The notes below the pieces were generated by a model. The model ran no database searches. It was given only the letters and a program-made list of their open reading frames with translations, and was not told the DNA's origin. This document shows positions 6,976 to 9,597 of a DNA stretch of 9,597 nt, piece after piece (the first letter of the stretch is position 1; every line of letters starts with the position of its first letter). Origin of the DNA: Candidatus Krumholzibacteriia bacterium (lineage in GTDB: Bacteria > Krumholzibacteriota > Krumholzibacteriia > Krumholzibacteriales > Krumholzibacteriaceae). The translations under genes were made by a program, and so were the position numbers. Where the stretch lies: positions 1 through 9,597 of the forward strand of contig JAQVGR010000033.1 of the NCBI GenBank assembly GCA_028696635.1, given 5' to 3'.

Positions 6976-8811
6976 TTATTCCCCCGCTCCGACAGCCGCT
7001 CCCGGAACGGCAGCGCCCAGTCCGGCCCGATGCCGCTGCCGGAACATCTCCGGGTCCTTCGCGGCCTCGAGGCGCTTGCTCTCGAATCCCGAGCGCTTCG
7101 CCACGATCCGGTAGTCGAAGGCGATGTCGACCGGCTTGCCGTCCCCGGCGCGGACGGTGAAGGAGCGCGACGTCTTCTCCGAGACGTACAGGCCGCAGTC
7201 GCCGACCGGGGTGAGGAAGACGTGGTACGTCTCCCCGAGGTTGACCGTCTGGGCGAAGACCGGGTCGATCTCGACGGTCGCCTCGCCCCCGGAGAGCCGC
7301 CCCTCGCCGAAGTCCTCGAACCAGTTCTCGGCGCTCTGCACGCTGTAGACCTTTCGGTGGCCGTAGTCCTCGGTGGGGGCGACGGCGACGATCGGGCCGG
7401 TGGAGCCGAGCGTCCCGTCGGAGTAGACGCCGTACCCGTCGTCGGTGTAGCCGTAGACGCCGACCTGGCTATCCTGCATCGCCCCGCCGTCGGTGGCGGA
7501 GCCGTAGACCCCCGTGCCGCCCACCTGGTCGTCCGAATGGATCCCCGCGACGGCGATGCCGCCTCCCCAGGACGGTGACTGGTTGAAATACGAATACCCG
7601 ATGATCGCCGCCTTGCCGGGGGTCGGGTTCGGACTGTGCACCTCGAGCCAGGCGTCGCCGTGCAGGATCGTCGTGCCGATCCCCACACGCCCTCCGTTGC
7701 CGATGACCATCTTCGCGCCGGAGCCCTCGCGGTACATCTGCACCGTCCCTTCGGCGGGATCGTAGAGCAGTCGCCACTGGGCCGTGCCGTTCTCGCTGAG
7801 GATCACACCGGAGGCGTAGCCGGTCGGGGCATCGATGTTCACGTATGTCGGGCCGGTGTCTTGTATGTGCAGCTTCTCCGAGGGGGTGTCGGTCCCGATG
7901 CAGATCTGCCCGTTTTCATTGAGGACGATACCGTTGTCGTCCGTCGGTGCGGTCGCGCTCGGGCTTGCGGCGAGGAACATCCTCGAATCATCATAGACGA
8001 TATCCCGCCGGTGCCCGTTGTTCGAGTAGGCGATCAGGCCGGGCCAGCCGCCCGGCGTGCTGATCGCGATCTGCCCGAACGGGAGGTCGAAGCGGGCGAG
8101 GCCGTTGACATGGAGCGTGTGGTCGGGAGTCGTCGTGCCGATCCCGATGTGCGTGCCGTCGTTGTAGAGGAGGCTGCTCGGCGCCCAGGCCGAGCCGTTA
8201 TGGCGGAGCGTCTGGCCCTCGCTCCCCACCGGCAGGCTCCCCCCCGAGCCGCCGGTCAGCGACTGCCACGCGACGCCCATGAACCCCTCGAAATCCGTTC
8301 CCGTCCAGCGGATCGTGCCGGGATTCATCCCGTCGGTCCCGCCGATCCTGATCGCTCCGTCCACGTCGAGCCGCTCGAGGGGGCCGGGCGTTCCGATCCC
8401 CACGTTCCCCGCCGGCGGGAAGAAGTTCGTCTCTCCCACGACCCCCCACGAGTTCAGGCTGTACGGGACGGCCATCAGTTGCACGCGCGGGAACAGCTCC
8501 GGCTCGCCGGCGACCGCCATCCCGAGCCAGTAAGGTTTGTCGAAGGGGATGTCGAGCGGCTGGATCGAGCCGAGAGCCACGTTGAATATCCCCTTCTCGA
8601 CCATCACGTCTCGCGTGATCGACCACACCTCGGCGCCGCCGAGCTCTTCCTCGTACAGCTTGAACACGACGTTGTAGAAACCGTCGGGGACGGCCGAGCC
8701 GACGTCGTCGGTGAGGACCCCCTGGTAGCTGATGATCCTGGGCAGCTGCGCCGCGGCGGCGCTCACGAGGCAGCAGGCGAGCAGAAGCGATAACAACGGC
8801 TGGCGTTTCAT
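6976..8811 (-). CDS. Secreted surface protein with tail-fibre-like VGIGT repeats
   Basis: This is a 611-residue exported protein. The start is ATG 8811: AAAGGGG lies six bases upstream, and the first 21 residues form a signal peptide (MKRQP, a hydrophobic core, then an AAA-A cleavage region). A lipobox-like LLAC at 10-13 is a weaker alternative. Residues about 25-125 (IISYQGVLTDD ... YWLGMAV ... VQLMAVPYSLN) match an N-terminal domain common in secreted proteins of FCB-related candidate phyla. Four irregular repeats follow, each starting with an IGT-type strand, at about 137, 222, 303 and 376. They resemble tail-fibre or trimeric-adhesin modules. A Gly-rich GVYG stretch lies at 434-463. The C-terminal domain at about 472-581 includes ENWFEDFG, YHVFLTPVGD and FDYRIVAKR, which recur in such proteins as a terminal beta domain. 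The exact role is unknown; surface display or appendage is likely. The last 30 residues are Ala/Gly-rich and appear disordered. Confidence 0.75.
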   Translation of the reverse strand: MKRQPLLSLLLACCLVSAAAAQLPRIISYQGVLTDDVGSAVPDGFYNVVFKLYEEELGGAEVWSITRDVMVEKGIFNVALGSIQPLDIPFDKPYWLGMAVAGEPELFPRVQLMAVPYSLNSWGVVGETNFFPPAGNVGIGTPGPLERLDVDGAIRIGGTDGMNPGTIRWTGTDFEGFMGVAWQSLTGGSGGSLPVGSEGQTLRHNGSAWAPSSLLYNDGTHIGIGTTTPDHTLHVNGLARFDLPFGQIAISTPGGWPGLIAYSNNGHRRDIVYDDSRMFLAASPSATAPTDDNGIVLNENGQICIGTDTPSEKLHIQDTGPTYVNIDAPTGYASGVILSENGTAQWRLLYDPAEGTVQMYREGSGAKMVIGNGGRVGIGTTILHGDAWLEVHSPNPTPGKAAIIGYSYFNQSPSWGGGIAVAGIHSDDQVGGTGVYGSATDGGAMQDSQVGVYGYTDDGYGVYSDGTLGSTGPIVAVAPTEDYGHRKVYSVQSAENWFEDFGEGRLSGGEATVEIDPVFAQTVNLGETYHVFLTPVGDCGLYVSEKTSRSFTVRAGDGKPVDIAFDYRIVAKRSGFESKRLEAAKDPEMFRQRHRAGLGAAVPGAAVGAGE

Positions 8812-8817
8812 CGCAGA

Positions 8818-8824
8818 CCCCTTT
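8818..8824 (-). promoter_or_regulatory. Shine-Dalgarno site for the surface protein
   Basis: On the minus strand AAAGGGG sits six bases before ATG 8811. It fixes the start at the signal peptide rather than at an in-frame start 22 codons upstream (8877), which would precede the likely transcription start. Confidence 0.55.
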
Positions 8825-8859
8825 CGCGCGTGATCGAGTGTGTGTGATTTCCCGGCTCG

Positions 8860-8888
8860 ATAGTAGGACGTCAGCATCGATACGTCAA
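8860..8888 (-). promoter_or_regulatory. Sigma70-type promoter for the surface protein
   Basis: On the minus strand TTGACG (8883-8888) and TACTAT (8860-8865) are separated by 17 nt. The expected start is near 8853, giving a leader of about 42 nt before ATG 8811. The -35 box directly abuts the hairpin at 8888-8921. Confidence 0.6.
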
Positions 8889-8921
8889 GGCCCCGTCCCC
8901 GGCTGTCCGGGGGCGGGGCCT
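8888..8921. terminator. Strong GC hairpin between the TPR gene and the surface-protein promoter
   Basis: Arms 8888-8902 and 8907-8921 pair over 15 positions with a 4-nt loop and a single imperfect pair (8896/8913). It lies about 40 bp after the minus-strand stop of the TPR gene, where a terminator is expected. No clear U tract follows on either strand; on the minus strand only TT follows the arm. It may be an atypical terminator or an RNA-stabilising hairpin. The imperfect pair is a G-U wobble in plus-strand RNA but an A-C mismatch in minus-strand RNA. Confidence 0.5.
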
Positions 8922-8959
8922 CTGCATGAGGGGGTCTCCAGGCGGGTGCATCCTGCCGT

Positions 8960-9597
8960 CTACCGGTTCCCTGCCCTCGTCGTGTCGGGCAGGATCAGGC
9001 CTGCAATCCCGATCGCAGGCGAGTCGCCGCCGACGGCCCCCGCCGTGTCGGGGGCGGCGAAGGCCGTGTCGATACCGGCGACCTGCCACCTCTCTATCTC
9101 TTCCGCGAACCGGTGCGCGAGGTCGACGAGGTCGACCGGCGCGGTACCCGGCTGCTCGGCGACCTGCTCGACCCGCGCGAGGTTGGCGTACGCCTTGTCG
9201 TACCCCTTGTCGGCGAGGAGCGCGGAGCCGTAGGCATCCTCGGCCGCGCGCATGTGCCCGGTGCGCTCGAGGGCCATCCCGAGGTTGTTCCAGAAGACGG
9301 CGACGCTGGAGTCGATCTGCACGGCCCGCGCAAGCGCCGGCAGCGCCTCCTCGAACCTCTCCTGCCCGATCAGCAGCAGGGCGAGGTTGTTCATCGACCA
9401 GGCGTCGCGCTCGTCGATCCTGATCGCCTCGCGGTACTCGCCGGCCGCCTCGTCGTCCCGTCCGAGCCCGGCCAGGGCGCGCGCGCGCAGGCGATGGACG
9501 ACGCCGGACTCGGGGTCGTGCTCGGCCGCGTTGTCGAGCTGCGCGAGCGCCTCGGCCGTCCGGCCGGTCTCCATCAGCACGCGGGCGAGGTTGAGCA
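8960..9597 (-). CDS. TPR-repeat protein, C-terminal part (5' end outside the window)
   Basis: The frame is open to the window edge, and about 212 residues are visible. A GTG at 9580 is not a convincing start because the codons before it (LNLAR) complete a TPR helix. About four tetratricopeptide repeats are visible, with the usual pattern of small and hydrophobic positions: LNLARVLMETGRTAEAL, HRLRARALAGLGRDDEAA, NNLALLLIGQERFEEAL and FWNNLGMALERTGHMRAAE, ending near AYANLARVE. About 75 residues without repeats follow, rich in Ala, Gly and Asp and probably partly disordered. TPR arrays mediate protein-protein contacts. The partner and any N-terminal domain, signal peptide or catalytic module lie outside the window. 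The hairpin after the stop suggests it ends its transcript. Confidence 0.85.
   Translation of the reverse strand, partial: LNLARVLMETGRTAEALAQLDNAAEHDPESGVVHRLRARALAGLGRDDEAAGEYREAIRIDERDAWSMNNLALLLIGQERFEEALPALARAVQIDSSVAVFWNNLGMALERTGHMRAAEDAYGSALLADKGYDKAYANLARVEQVAEQPGTAPVDLVDLAHRFAEEIERWQVAGIDTAFAAPDTAGAVGGDSPAIGIAGLILPDTTRAGNR

Noticed and set aside
7636..8793. A 385-codon plus-strand frame opposite the surface protein
   Set aside because: Low-complexity Arg/Ala/Asp/Val composition without motifs, while the minus strand has a signal peptide, ribosome site, promoter and repeats.

Overview
The window is GC-rich bacterial DNA. It looks like a member of the FCB-related candidate phyla (Krumholzibacteria, Eisenbacteria or Zixibacteria type). 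That guess rests on protein style: a secreted protein that opens with an ISYQGVLTDD-type domain and carries VGIGT-TP-LHV repeats, FG-GAP-like calcium-loop repeats, and a TPR protein. No rRNA, tRNA, CRISPR array or insertion sequence was seen, and the phylum assignment is inference.

Layout. (1) 69-2804 (+): a complete P2-type cation ATPase, most like a Ca2+ pump. (2) 2801-2848: a near-consensus sigma70-type promoter whose -35 box overlaps the ATPase stop codon, followed at once by a perfect 14-bp palindrome over the expected transcription start. (3) 2885-6968 (+): a compact three-gene unit. It encodes a membrane-anchored protein with a Lon-type Ser-Lys protease domain, one transmembrane helix and an FG-GAP-like beta-propeller region; a 367-residue protein with a divergent sigma-factor region-2-like segment; and a soluble protein with a zinc-binding anti-sigma-type HxxxCxxC motif and a C-terminal beta domain. 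(4) 6976-8811 (-): a secreted, repeat-containing surface protein, convergent with the unit and only 7 bp from it. (5) 8812-8959: its promoter and a strong GC hairpin. (6) 8960 to the window end (-): the C-terminal part of a TPR protein.

The region most worth attention is the three-gene unit. The genes overlap or are closely spaced, share one visible promoter, and could form a signalling cascade: an outer propeller as sensor, an inner Lon-type peptidase, a zinc-finger anti-sigma-like partner, and a divergent sigma-like effector. The domain identities come from motifs read by eye; the cascade is a hypothesis. The ATPase upstream may be only a neighbour, although the calcium-loop repeats of the propeller make a functional link with a Ca2+ pump conceivable.
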